This document shows, piece after piece, positions 1 to 6,260 of a stretch of DNA of 10,145 bases. The first letter of the stretch is position 1, and each line of letters begins with the position of its first letter. Origin of the DNA: Acetobacter sp. UBA5411 (lineage in GTDB: Bacteria > Pseudomonadota > Alphaproteobacteria > Acetobacterales > Acetobacteraceae); assembly GCF_002409645.1 (NCBI RefSeq), contig NZ_DHNR01000044.1, forward strand, positions 1 to 10,145. Direction: 5' to 3'. The position numbers and the translations under genes are program-made. The notes beneath the pieces were generated by a model, which was not told the DNA's origin, searched no databases, and saw only the letters and a list, made by a program, of their open reading frames with translations.

Positions 1-280
1 CATCGGTCCTTACCCTATCAAGATACTGAATAGGTGTTATTAGATTCTGTTTCGCTGCTGGGGGCGCTTTTGGTCCCATCAGGCTGATACATGCATCGTA
101 AACTGTTGTTTTTCCACAACCGAGCATGGGGGCCACGTTCTGCTCCAACAAGCCGGGGTAAACATACGTGGCCATCAGCACTGACACCTGAATGGGGCTT
201 AGTCCTAATTCCTCACGGTTCTTGGTAAAGAACGCCAGCACGCGCTGGACGCGGGCCTTTTTGTGTTCTTCATCGACCAT
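1..280 (-). CDS. Partial small protein with possible helix-turn-helix (C-terminus off the left edge)
   Basis: An open frame starts at the ATG at 280 and has no stop before the window edge, so 93 residues are visible and the C-terminus is missing. A good ribosome site (GGGAG at 290-294 on the minus strand, 9 bases from the ATG) fixes the start. The protein begins MVDEEHKKARVQRVLAFF. Its middle, around residues 46-70, reads LLEQNVAPMLGCGKTTVYDA, which looks like the two helices of a helix-turn-helix ('A..LG..KTTVY'), as in phage regulators or small DNA-binding proteins. The tail then turns proline-rich. It follows the head genes on the same strand after a 55-base gap. I do not recognise the family. 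A regulatory or DNA-binding role is an inference from this short motif only. The GCGKTT stretch could be misread as a P-loop, but it lacks the GxxxxGK[ST] spacing. Confidence 0.72.
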   Translation of the reverse strand, partial: MVDEEHKKARVQRVLAFFTKNREELGLSPIQVSVLMATYVYPGLLEQNVAPMLGCGKTTVYDACISLMGPKAPPAAKQNLITPIQYLDRVRTD

Positions 281-299
281 GGTGAATGCTCCCGTTCAG

Positions 300-320
300 T
301 TCCCTTTTGCGTATAGGGAA
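300..320 (-). other. Small inverted repeat between two genes
   Basis: A 6-base perfect stem (TTCCCT at 300-305 against AGGGAA at 315-320) encloses a 9-base loop. It lies in the 55-base gap just before the ribosome site of the left-edge gene. On the minus strand no T-run follows, so it is not a convincing intrinsic terminator. It could be a weak RNA structure near the ribosome site, or chance. Confidence 0.25.
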
Positions 321-335
321 TATGGGCGCAGGCGT

Positions 336-572
336 CTAGGGCAAAAATGTCCAGCCCATCTTGGTTTTCAGGATTGGCTCAATAAAGGCGAACATTGCTG
401 CAACCGTGGCCATTTTCGCGGTTGCACGGTCCCGGCTCCTTTCCAGGGACACGACACGATCTTCCAGTTCCGGCACGACCTCGATGCGCTGTTCCACGCG
501 GGCAATGCGTTCACGAATATCCGCCAGCCCCAGCAGGACTTCGGTTTCAAAGGTGTTCTGTCCCACGCTCAT
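336..572 (-). CDS. Small coiled-coil plus membrane-segment protein (78 aa)
   Basis: The start is the ATG at 572. It overlaps the TGA of the upstream adaptor gene as ATGA, so translation is probably coupled; I see no strong ribosome site. A longer reading of the same frame starting at 746 would run through the adaptor gene out of frame and is not credible. Residues 10-47 form heptad-like repeats rich in Leu/Ile/Val and Glu/Arg (LADIRERIARVEQRIEVV, then ELEDRVVSLE), typical of a coiled coil. Residues about 52-68 (AKMATVAAMFAFIEPIL) are hydrophobic enough for one membrane segment. This plan resembles small XhlA-like or holin-accessory proteins. It could equally be a minor head-tail or host-interaction protein. 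The family is not identified. Confidence 0.75.
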   Translation of the reverse strand: MSVGQNTFETEVLLGLADIRERIARVEQRIEVVPELEDRVVSLERSRDRATAKMATVAAMFAFIEPILKTKMGWTFLP

Positions 573-1210
573 GCCCAGAAATACCCGGTCGCAGGCTGGA
601 CAGCCGTGGGGCCGCCAAGCGTATCCATTTCCTGATTGACGTTGTTCAGCGTCGTCACTTCCTGCTGGTAACGCTGCTCGAAGTTGGCTTCCTGATCCAT
701 TGCAAAGAAGTTGGCTGCATAGCTCAGGCATGCGAACAGCAGGCATTCAGGGGACAGCGCCAGTAGTTCGTTGCTGTCCGTATCGGCATTCAGGGGCTGG
801 AACTTCGCGTAATACACAAGCCGCGCATAGGACTGCGGATAGGGCCGGAACAGAATGTCTCCCTCATTACGGGCAAACACGGCCCCACGTCCGGGCTGCT
901 TTGGCAGGCGCAGAAGGTGGGCGTAGCTTACCGGCTGGCAGCTGGTGTTGTCGGCTTCCACCTGGCGCATGATCAGGAAGTCAGCGGGGATTGGAATGGA
1001 CTGGATGGGGGTGCCTGCGGTGGCCTGCACTGTCAGATCGCGCTCCATCTGTGCAAGGCGCAGATCACGCTGACAGCGGGCGAGGCCGCGCTTAATGATC
1101 ATGTTTGCCTGCTGTGTGGAAATATCAGTGCGGTTCAGCCAGTCCGTCATGAAGTCGCGGAAGGTTCCCAGCGTGAAGTCGCTATCGGGAATGGGCATAA
1201 GATCAGGCAT
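569..1210 (-). CDS. Head-tail adaptor (connector) protein, SU10/gp6-like
   Basis: This 213-residue protein fits the adaptor that docks on the portal vertex and joins it to the tail in podoviruses. An N-terminal helical region (residues 13-60) with a conserved-looking RCQRDLRLAQMERD is followed by a beta-type stretch: IPIPADFLIMRQV at about 72-84, the GDILFRPYP strand at 117-125, and LVYYAKFQPL at 131-140. A second helical part (SPECLLFACLSYAANFF, 153-169) leads to a loose tail. The order of an 'ipADFL' turn, a 'l.Yya.f..L' strand and late helices matches phage adaptor proteins that accompany SU10-type capsids, from memory of the family. The start is the ATG at 1210, which shares one base with the upstream stop (TAATG). 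Its own stop overlaps the next start (ATGA). Its place after capsid and portal supports the call. Confidence 0.75.
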   Translation of the reverse strand: MPDLMPIPDSDFTLGTFRDFMTDWLNRTDISTQQANMIIKRGLARCQRDLRLAQMERDLTVQATAGTPIQSIPIPADFLIMRQVEADNTSCQPVSYAHLLRLPKQPGRGAVFARNEGDILFRPYPQSYARLVYYAKFQPLNADTDSNELLALSPECLLFACLSYAANFFAMDQEANFEQRYQQEVTTLNNVNQEMDTLGGPTAVQPATGYFWA

Positions 1211-1506
1211 TATACCGCCTTTTCCGTGGCGAGGAATGCCTCAAGGCCATCCTGCTTCAGCTTACGGACGATAGCCTTCTCATCCTCCATCCAGATATTG
1301 AAGCCCTCTTTCAGCCATTTGGTGACGAAAATCGCAGGGATGGACGCTACGCGCTGTAGTTCGCCGCATCGCTGCGCAGACGATCCGATGCGGTATTCTT
1401 TCAGTTCGTCGAGGAACTGCTGCGGGATGTCCTGATACTGCCGGAACAGCAGTCCATCCGCGTTTTCTTGGATGTCGAGCGCAACCGCGCCCGTGTTCTG
1501 CTTTAT
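1210..1506 (-). CDS. Conserved-looking small head-region protein with apparent ATA start (98 aa)
   Basis: This gene is easily missed because its frame has no ATG, GTG or TTG near its beginning. On the minus strand a perfect TAAGGAG ribosome site (1513-1519) is followed after 6 bases by ATA (1506-1504), and an uninterrupted frame runs to a TAA that shares a base with the adaptor ATG. With ATA read as Met the protein starts MKQNTGAVALDIQENADG and ends FLATEKAV. It is acidic/basic mixed and helix-rich, with a coherent composition: FRQYQDIPQQFLDELKEY at 21-38, then VASIPAIFVTKWLKEGFNIW at 53-72. The first in-frame CTG is codon 19 and the first ATG is codon 73, both without a ribosome site. I think small proteins of this kind occur between capsid and adaptor genes in related phages, but I cannot name the family. 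Without this gene a 340-base gap would be left in an otherwise packed operon. Confidence 0.82.
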   Translation of the reverse strand: MKQNTGAVALDIQENADGLLFRQYQDIPQQFLDELKEYRIGSSAQRCGELQRVASIPAIFVTKWLKEGFNIWMEDEKAIVRKLKQDGLEAFLATEKAV

Positions 1507-1512
1507 CGTTCT

Positions 1513-1519
1513 CTCCTTA
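1513..1519 (-). promoter_or_regulatory. Perfect Shine-Dalgarno (TAAGGAG) for the ATA-start gene
   Basis: The minus strand reads TAAGGAG here, fully complementary to the anti-Shine-Dalgarno end of 16S rRNA. It lies 6 bases before ATA. No ATG, GTG or TTG in any frame lies within the usual distance, so this site decides the unusual start at 1506. Confidence 0.8.
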
Positions 1520-1554
1520 CTCTGTGGGCGGTGGGCCGGGAAATGGATATGGCC

Positions 1555-1815
1555 TCATCGGCTCATAAACGTCACGTTGGCCGTTCCTGTCCCTGAGCTG
1601 GCCTGAATGGCCACCACGTCACTGGTGCTGCACAGGAAATATTCGGGCACGTTCGCAGGCATAAGCATTTCGCCCAGCTTCCCGATGGCGACTGTGCTTG
1701 CAACGCTGCACACAATACGCACGACCCGCGAAGATGGGACCGGAGCCTGCACTGTGGTCGGGGCGGATGCGGATGTGGCCACGTTCACCGTTGCGATTGG
1801 TCGGAATGGGATCAT
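1555..1815 (-). CDS. Small beta-rich head-region protein (86 aa), function unknown
   Basis: The frame starts at the ATG at 1815 (MIPFRPIATVNVATSASA) and ends at 1555. A GAGGA ribosome site lies about 11 bases upstream, somewhat far but usable. The protein is rich in Val, Thr, Ala and Ser with alternating hydrophobic residues (TVQAPVPSSRVVRIVCSVAS, then SDVVAIQAS and TANVTFMSR). This suggests a small all-beta domain with no obvious signal peptide or membrane segment. It sits directly behind the capsid gene, on the far side of a terminator. A decoration or minor head protein is a reasonable guess from position and fold type, but I recognise no family motif. Confidence 0.7.
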   Translation of the reverse strand: MIPFRPIATVNVATSASAPTTVQAPVPSSRVVRIVCSVASTVAIGKLGEMLMPANVPEYFLCSTSDVVAIQASSGTGTANVTFMSR

Positions 1816-1833
1816 TTTTGTTGGTTTCCTCTC

Positions 1834-1869
1834 AAAAAAGAAGGCCCCCTTTATTTCAGGGAGCCTTCT
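1834..1869 (-). terminator. Intrinsic terminator directly after the major capsid gene
   Basis: On the minus strand a hairpin forms from AGAAGGC (1863-1869) pairing with GCCTTCT (1839-1845). It continues after one mismatch with AGGG/CCCT pairing (1858-1861 with 1847-1850) around a 7-base loop, and a run of T follows (A at 1834-1839 on the plus strand). It begins 11 bases past the capsid stop. The genes behind it have no visible promoter, so it probably works as a partial terminator that gives extra capsid mRNA. Confidence 0.88.
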
Positions 1870-1879
1870 GGTTGGCGGA

Positions 1880-2809
1880 TTAGGCCAGGTTGGTGATCAG
1901 GGCCGAAGCCTTGTAGTTCGCGTGCTGAAGGCCGAACTCGCCCACAATCATCTGGCGCTCGCTGTCGCCTGTCTTGGCCAGCGGGACGCGCTGCCAGTTG
2001 TCATAGACAGCCAGCTTCCACATCTTCGGATCGAACAGGAAAGCATCCTGCGCCCGCTGCCAGCGGTTCAGCGTCACCTTCTGGGTGCCGTAGGGGGAGC
2101 GGTAAACGTCCACAACGTTCGTCAGGGACGTGCCCTGGCCGGTATCACGCAGGCGGCCGGTGTCGATCCCCGAAGGGGTGGTGTAAGCCATATCGGCCAC
2201 CTTGCGGGCATCCGAGGGCTTCACAGACAGGACCGTGGCCTCGCCACCGCTGTTGTAGAGCAGCTCATTGGCGGACAGGATCAGGTCCTCATTCAGCGGG
2301 CCAGCAACGGCCGCCGTGCTGCCTTCAGCCGGGGTGCCAGCCGTGACCACCATGGACGGGTCAATCTGGGCCTGCACACCCGCGAACTGACGGGCAACCG
2401 TGTCCGAACCGGCCACCATGGTCTGCGCGGTTCCGACCAGTGAGTATTCCAGATCAGTCTTGATCGCACGCATGGCGCGGACAGCCTGATAGGCCAGCTC
2501 CTTGGCGCGTCCGTAGGTGGACATCTTGTTGGCAGAGCGCGACACCTTGAAGGACTTCACAAGAATCTGCGTGGTGTTGGAACGCATTTCCGTGGGCGTC
2601 AGGGTGATGTCGTCGGGGTCTGCACCTTCCACCTGCGCGTTCACACCGGCCGGTTCAAGGTGATCTTCCTGCCACTGGTACAGGGTGTTCTTTACAGTCT
2701 TACCGCCTACGCTGGACTGGAAAGGCGTGTTGTAGGGGTCAATGTTCGAGATAACATCCGACACATCCTCGCGCTTACCGACCTGATCGTAGGTATCCAT
2801 CTGGGGCAA
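1880..2809 (-). CDS. Major capsid protein, SU10/DUF5309 type
   Basis: This 309-residue protein forms the icosahedral shell (HK97 fold is known for the family). The N-terminus MPQMDTYDQVGKREDVSDVI, then DPYNTPFQSSVG, is the hallmark opening of SU10-type major capsid proteins ('TYD.VG.REDLSD.I..I.P..TPF'). Further family-like parts are LYQWQEDHLEPAG at 43-55, a long helix with KTDLEYSLVGTAQT (residues 117-130), and the C-terminal GEFGLQHANYKASALI. The length is typical for the family. The start is taken as TTG at 2809 because a strong AAAGGAG site lies 7 bases upstream. The ATG three codons later would be 16 bases away. It follows the scaffold gene after 52 bases and ends just before a strong terminator. 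No separate maturation protease is seen in the window. Confidence 0.93.
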   Translation of the reverse strand: MPQMDTYDQVGKREDVSDVISNIDPYNTPFQSSVGGKTVKNTLYQWQEDHLEPAGVNAQVEGADPDDITLTPTEMRSNTTQILVKSFKVSRSANKMSTYGRAKELAYQAVRAMRAIKTDLEYSLVGTAQTMVAGSDTVARQFAGVQAQIDPSMVVTAGTPAEGSTAAVAGPLNEDLILSANELLYNSGGEATVLSVKPSDARKVADMAYTTPSGIDTGRLRDTGQGTSLTNVVDVYRSPYGTQKVTLNRWQRAQDAFLFDPKMWKLAVYDNWQRVPLAKTGDSERQMIVGEFGLQHANYKASALITNLA

Positions 2810-2816
2810 ATAGGTT

Positions 2817-2823
2817 CTCCTTT
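2817..2823 (-). promoter_or_regulatory. Shine-Dalgarno deciding the TTG start of the capsid gene
   Basis: AAAGGAG on the minus strand lies 7 bases before TTG at 2809, which makes TTG rather than the ATG at 2800 the likely start. It is one of the strongest ribosome sites in the window, as expected for the most abundant virion protein. Confidence 0.75.
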
Positions 2824-2861
2824 ATACTGACGTAATGTTTGTTATCGAAAAGGCGCGGTTT

Positions 2862-3896
2862 TTATTCCGCTGCGCCCCAGCGGCTCATGAGTGCGTCTGC
2901 TGCATCATCCAGATCGCCGGTGTTGCGCAGGCGCTTCATGGCGTCTGTCTTTGTGCTTTTGCCGGACTGGCTGGTTGCCTGTGTCCGCATGGCTGGCTTT
3001 GCGCTCGCAGTTGCGGGCTTGGGTGTTGCCTGTTGGGCGGCCTTGGCACCCTGCGAGTAGCGCATGGCCATATCCAGAATGCGGAACTGTGCCGGGTCTG
3101 TCAGGTCATTCAGCGCGGACTGGTCCAGCCCCATGCTGGTGCCCCATTTGATCAGGTCCGCATGGCGCTGCTGGTTGAAGCCAGGAATGCCGGTGGCAGG
3201 GTCCGTGAGTGCCTTTGCACATGCCTGCGCAGCCGCGAGCTTGGCCTGCTGCTGCTGCTGCGTCAGCTGGGGAGCCTCGAAATTGAGGGCTTCCTTCGCC
3301 TTTTGCATGTCTTTGAACGCCTGATCGGCCATTGCGCCGAACTGCGCCCATTCCTCTGGTGTGGAATTGGCCTTGATGGAAGCCACATCTGCCGTGGCAA
3401 ACTGGTTCCAGCGAGCTTCAGCGGCCTGCGCCATGGACTTCAGGCCATCGACATGGCGCTGCGCCACCTGCTGGAGCTTGACGGCATCCTGCTGAAGTGC
3501 GGCAGCACGCTGATCAAGGGCGTTCGACCGGCCCGCAATGGCCCGAAGATCGCCCATGGTCATTTCGGTATCCCCGACCTTTACCTTTCGGTCGTCGGGT
3601 ATATCGTCGGCTACATGGTCAGCATTTCCATCCTGCCCATCTGCCGGTTTCTCCGCGCCTTCCTGCGATCCTTCTGAGCCTTCAGGCGCGTCTCCATCGC
3701 CTCCCGATCCGTCCGTTCCTTCGCCTTCCTGCGGGGTGCCTTCCCCCTCAGCTCCAGCGTCTCGTCCAGCATCAGGTGCATTTCCGGCTTCCGGCTCATC
3801 TTCAGTAACTCCCCATTTGGCGAGCAGCGCATCAGCGCCACCGTCAATATCAAGGCTGGTGTTTTCACCAGCGTCTCCCATGTTTTCAGCGGGCAT
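2862..3896 (-). CDS. Capsid scaffolding protein
   Basis: The gene directly precedes the capsid gene and encodes 344 residues with scaffold features. Residues 30-100 are very acidic and Gly/Pro/Glu/Asp-rich, and look disordered. KVKVGDTEMTMGDLRAIAGR at 104-123 resembles the beta-hairpin/helix segment seen in many phage scaffolds ('vkvdGeevtl.dL'). Residues 126-230 are an Ala/Gln-rich helical or coiled-coil stretch with a five-Gln run. The last 60 residues are basic and may contact the shell. A related motif appears at both ends: ADALLAKWG at 21-29 and ADALMSRWG at 333-341. The protein should guide shell assembly and leave before or during packaging. The start is the ATG at 3896, overlapping the upstream gene by 11 bases with only a weak ribosome site. 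ATG codon 6 is an alternative. Confidence 0.85.
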   Translation of the reverse strand: MPAENMGDAGENTSLDIDGGADALLAKWGVTEDEPEAGNAPDAGRDAGAEGEGTPQEGEGTDGSGGDGDAPEGSEGSQEGAEKPADGQDGNADHVADDIPDDRKVKVGDTEMTMGDLRAIAGRSNALDQRAAALQQDAVKLQQVAQRHVDGLKSMAQAAEARWNQFATADVASIKANSTPEEWAQFGAMADQAFKDMQKAKEALNFEAPQLTQQQQQAKLAAAQACAKALTDPATGIPGFNQQRHADLIKWGTSMGLDQSALNDLTDPAQFRILDMAMRYSQGAKAAQQATPKPATASAKPAMRTQATSQSGKSTKTDAMKRLRNTGDLDDAADALMSRWGAAE

Positions 3897-4209
3897 AAAG
3901 TTGGTTGATTTCCTCGTCGTTCAGCAGTTGCCCGGCCTTCGCCAGTTCTTCCTGCTGCGCCTCTGCGGCTTGGATTTGATCTGCGACGGCTGCCCACTCG
4001 CGCAGCACTCCGAACACCTCACGGATGGCCGCTACCTTGCGGTAGAGGGCTTCGCGGGCTTCGTGGTCGCCCGGTTCAGTGGCGAATAGTTGCTGGGAGT
4101 AGGACAGCCCCAATTCATCGAAGGCGGCCGCAATCGGGCCGCTATCCAGCGCGGCTTTTGCGTTCAGGCCGCGCTGGAGTAGGTGGGCTTCATTGTCGTG
4201 TGTGTGCAT
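3886..4209 (-). CDS. Small helical protein between portal and scaffold (107 aa), unknown
   Basis: The ATG at 4209 shares one base with the portal stop (TGATG), so translation is coupled. The protein is mostly helical. Residues 44-63 (TEPGDHEAREALYRKVAAIR) and 64-92 form charged amphipathic helices, and the C-terminus is GQLLNDEEINQLYAR. The 'a..PgD...RE.LY.kv.ai..V...L' pattern is like small head-region proteins seen near portal and scaffold genes in other phages, by memory only. The N-terminus has three His in nine residues (MHTHDNEAH), with no clear metal site. Its position suggests a role in procapsid assembly or packaging, but no function can be assigned. Confidence 0.8.
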   Translation of the reverse strand: MHTHDNEAHLLQRGLNAKAALDSGPIAAAFDELGLSYSQQLFATEPGDHEAREALYRKVAAIREVFGVLREWAAVADQIQAAEAQQEELAKAGQLLNDEEINQLYAR

Positions 4210-6260
4210 CAGTCTTTCGGCTGGACAGCCACAGGCTTGGCCTGAGCTGCTATGTCGTGTGCGCGGTGCTGTAGGGCGACTTCAGCTGCATCCAGCCCGA
4301 CCTGGTGCTGGAACTGGAGGACGCGAAGGTCCGCCTGCTGCTCTTTCAATGCCTGTCCGGCCTGAATGGTCTGCATCTTGCCCTGCGTCTGGTCAGCTTT
4401 GATCTGAGCATCGCTGTTGACCTTGAGGGCCTGATTCTCCGCCAGCTGTTCCTTGACCTGCATTTCACGTTCCGCCAGATCGGCCTGCTGCTGCTGTTCG
4501 GCGCTAGGCTGCGGGGGCGGAATGGTTGCGGGGTTCTTCAGATAGTTAGAGACATCATAGACACCCTGATTTTCCAACATCCGTTTCCAAGCATTGAACC
4601 GCTCGGTGACTGTGTAGATCGGTGACATTCCCGGCTGTGAAGCTAGGAACTGATCCATCTGGAATAGCTGCTGGGTTTCTTTGTCACGCTCGCCATAACC
4701 AATCGCCAACGTTACGGAGACATCGCGCCGAGACTTCCAGCTGCTCGGATCGACAGACACGTAGGTGCCGCACACGTCGATCACCTTCTGCTGCTGTTCG
4801 TTCTCAATGATCAGCTGATAGACGGCCACAAACAGCTCACTCAGGAAGTCCGAGAAGTTGCGGGCCATCATCTTGGCGCGGGTCTGACCCATGGTGGCCA
4901 TCTGTGAGACAAGATCGCTGCTGTTCTGGCTGCTGATCACGTCCTTATTGATGCCCTGGGACAGATCAGTGGTGCCGGTGATCGCCTCTTTGTTGGCATC
5001 CATCGCATTGATCGTCTGGAACACGTAGGGGTTCAGCGAAGGCTGCGGCAGAGGCGCAAGGGCGTCCGGCCGGGTCACATTCACAATGCCTCCTATCCGG
5101 TTCTCGATCAGCTCGCGCGGGTTCACCAACGCGCCCCGCATCACCTGATACCGTGGGTTGTTCGTGATCAGGCTGTGATCCACGACCGTCCGCGTCAGCA
5201 GGGTTTTCACCATCTGGATTGGCGCAACATGGCTGGCAAAGCAGTCACCATAGAAGCGGTGCGGCACACGCATGGGAACGTATGCATGGAACGGATGCCT
5301 TGACACCTTTTCCATCTTCAGGACTGTGGCGGTCCCCGCGAGGACGACATGCCACAAGTCTTGCTGGCCATTACCGTCGCCGTCGAAACGACCGTAACAG
5401 TCGAACACAGAGATTTTCTTCAATCCCTGATCCTGAGATGTCTGGTCCGCAATCCCTGTCTCGACAGAGAAGAACCGCTCGGACACTTCAGGATCATAGG
5501 CAAGGAAATCGTCCGTGAACTCTTGTATTTCGTCCAGAGCTTCCTTGTCGTAACCGTCCTCCAGAAGATCGGCCTTCGTTTTCATCTGCCGACGGTAAAC
5601 GATGTCCGCTGTATCCATTGAAATGGCTCGGCTTGATATTCCGAATTCTTCCGGTGGAACCGGCTCTATACTCGCGCGGGAATTATCCTCCTGCTGGTTA
5701 TACGATACCGTTACCAGTTCTGTATCCGGGTCTGCCTTAACTTCGACATCCGAGATATTCGCCGTCCGGCTTAGTTCCTGTATCTTCAGGCCAGCCGCGT
5801 TCGGATCAAGATCACGCAGGACATACGGGACAGTCTGGACATCCTTTTGCCACCACACCTGCACAAGCCCCACGCGAGCCATAAGCCCATCATGGATAAC
5901 ATCGTGCATGATCTGGAAACCCTTGTTTTGCCGGAAAACGGCGTAATCTGTGTAAAGGGTTGCCTGAGTGGCTTCCTGCACATCCGCGTCGTTCTGCGGC
6001 GCGAACCGAATAGGCCGCACGTTGCCCGTGAAGGTCTCCAGAAGGGCGGCTTTTCGGGATTCAACAGCGTCAAAAACATCGCGCGACACGAATGAATTAT
6101 TCCCGTTGTGCATCGGGCGCGGCTCTTGACCGGCGTAATACCGCGCGGCATGTAACCGCCCTTTTGCCAGCACGCTTTCCGTCCCGATGATTGAGGCGTC
6201 TATCCGCTGCCTTATTAGGGTGGCGACATCCTCGTTACTGAGGGCGCTCGACTTGGCCAT
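4209..6260 (-). CDS. Portal protein (podovirus/P22-SU10 type)
   Basis: The 683-residue product forms the dodecameric ring at the packaging vertex through which DNA enters and leaves. Its size, its place right after the large terminase and its opening fit podovirus portals. The N-terminal region contains ARYYAGQEPRPMHNGNNSFV (39-58) and SRDVFDAVESRKAALLETFT (59-78), then a wing-like region with HDGLMARVGLVQVWW (123-137). A middle part has VPMRVPHRFYGDC and then the ITNNPRYQV segment. From about residue 581 the C-terminus is Gln-rich and helical (PSAEQQQQADLAEREMQ onward), like the barrel/coil region of P22-type portals. The start is the ATG at 6260 in a TGATG junction with terL, and the same junction type links it to the next gene. 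The Gln run is encoded by CAG repeats. Confidence 0.9.
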   Translation of the reverse strand: MAKSSALSNEDVATLIRQRIDASIIGTESVLAKGRLHAARYYAGQEPRPMHNGNNSFVSRDVFDAVESRKAALLETFTGNVRPIRFAPQNDADVQEATQATLYTDYAVFRQNKGFQIMHDVIHDGLMARVGLVQVWWQKDVQTVPYVLRDLDPNAAGLKIQELSRTANISDVEVKADPDTELVTVSYNQQEDNSRASIEPVPPEEFGISSRAISMDTADIVYRRQMKTKADLLEDGYDKEALDEIQEFTDDFLAYDPEVSERFFSVETGIADQTSQDQGLKKISVFDCYGRFDGDGNGQQDLWHVVLAGTATVLKMEKVSRHPFHAYVPMRVPHRFYGDCFASHVAPIQMVKTLLTRTVVDHSLITNNPRYQVMRGALVNPRELIENRIGGIVNVTRPDALAPLPQPSLNPYVFQTINAMDANKEAITGTTDLSQGINKDVISSQNSSDLVSQMATMGQTRAKMMARNFSDFLSELFVAVYQLIIENEQQQKVIDVCGTYVSVDPSSWKSRRDVSVTLAIGYGERDKETQQLFQMDQFLASQPGMSPIYTVTERFNAWKRMLENQGVYDVSNYLKNPATIPPPQPSAEQQQQADLAEREMQVKEQLAENQALKVNSDAQIKADQTQGKMQTIQAGQALKEQQADLRVLQFQHQVGLDAAEVALQHRAHDIAAQAKPVAVQPKD

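Noticed and set aside
336..746. Longer version of the 78-aa gene starting at 746
   Set aside because: The extra 58 residues lie out of frame inside the adaptor gene and look random; the ATGA junction at 572 explains the start.
1607..2443. Plus-strand 278-codon open frame
   Set aside because: It lies antisense to the capsid gene and the small gene behind it, crosses the terminator, and has no phage-like domains; it is a GC-rich shadow.
2810..2850. Promoter-like TTCGAT-17-TATAAA before the capsid gene
   Set aside because: A start site at the usual distance would fall after the ribosome site of the capsid gene and remove it, and the -35 match is poor.
3248..3265. CAG/CTG repeat in the scaffold gene, and a similar one near 4487 in portal
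   Set aside because: They are short in-frame codon runs for Gln in helical regions; too short to be a separate element.
2835..3677. Plus-strand 280-codon open frame
   Set aside because: It is antisense to the scaffold gene, Cys/Leu-rich with no coherent fold, and has no ribosome site supporting it; shadow of a GC-rich gene.
3611..3997. Minus-strand 128-codon frame overlapping the scaffold start
   Set aside because: It runs in another frame through the scaffold's acidic low-complexity region and gives an Arg/Lys-rich product as expected for a frame-shifted reading; it has no supporting junction.
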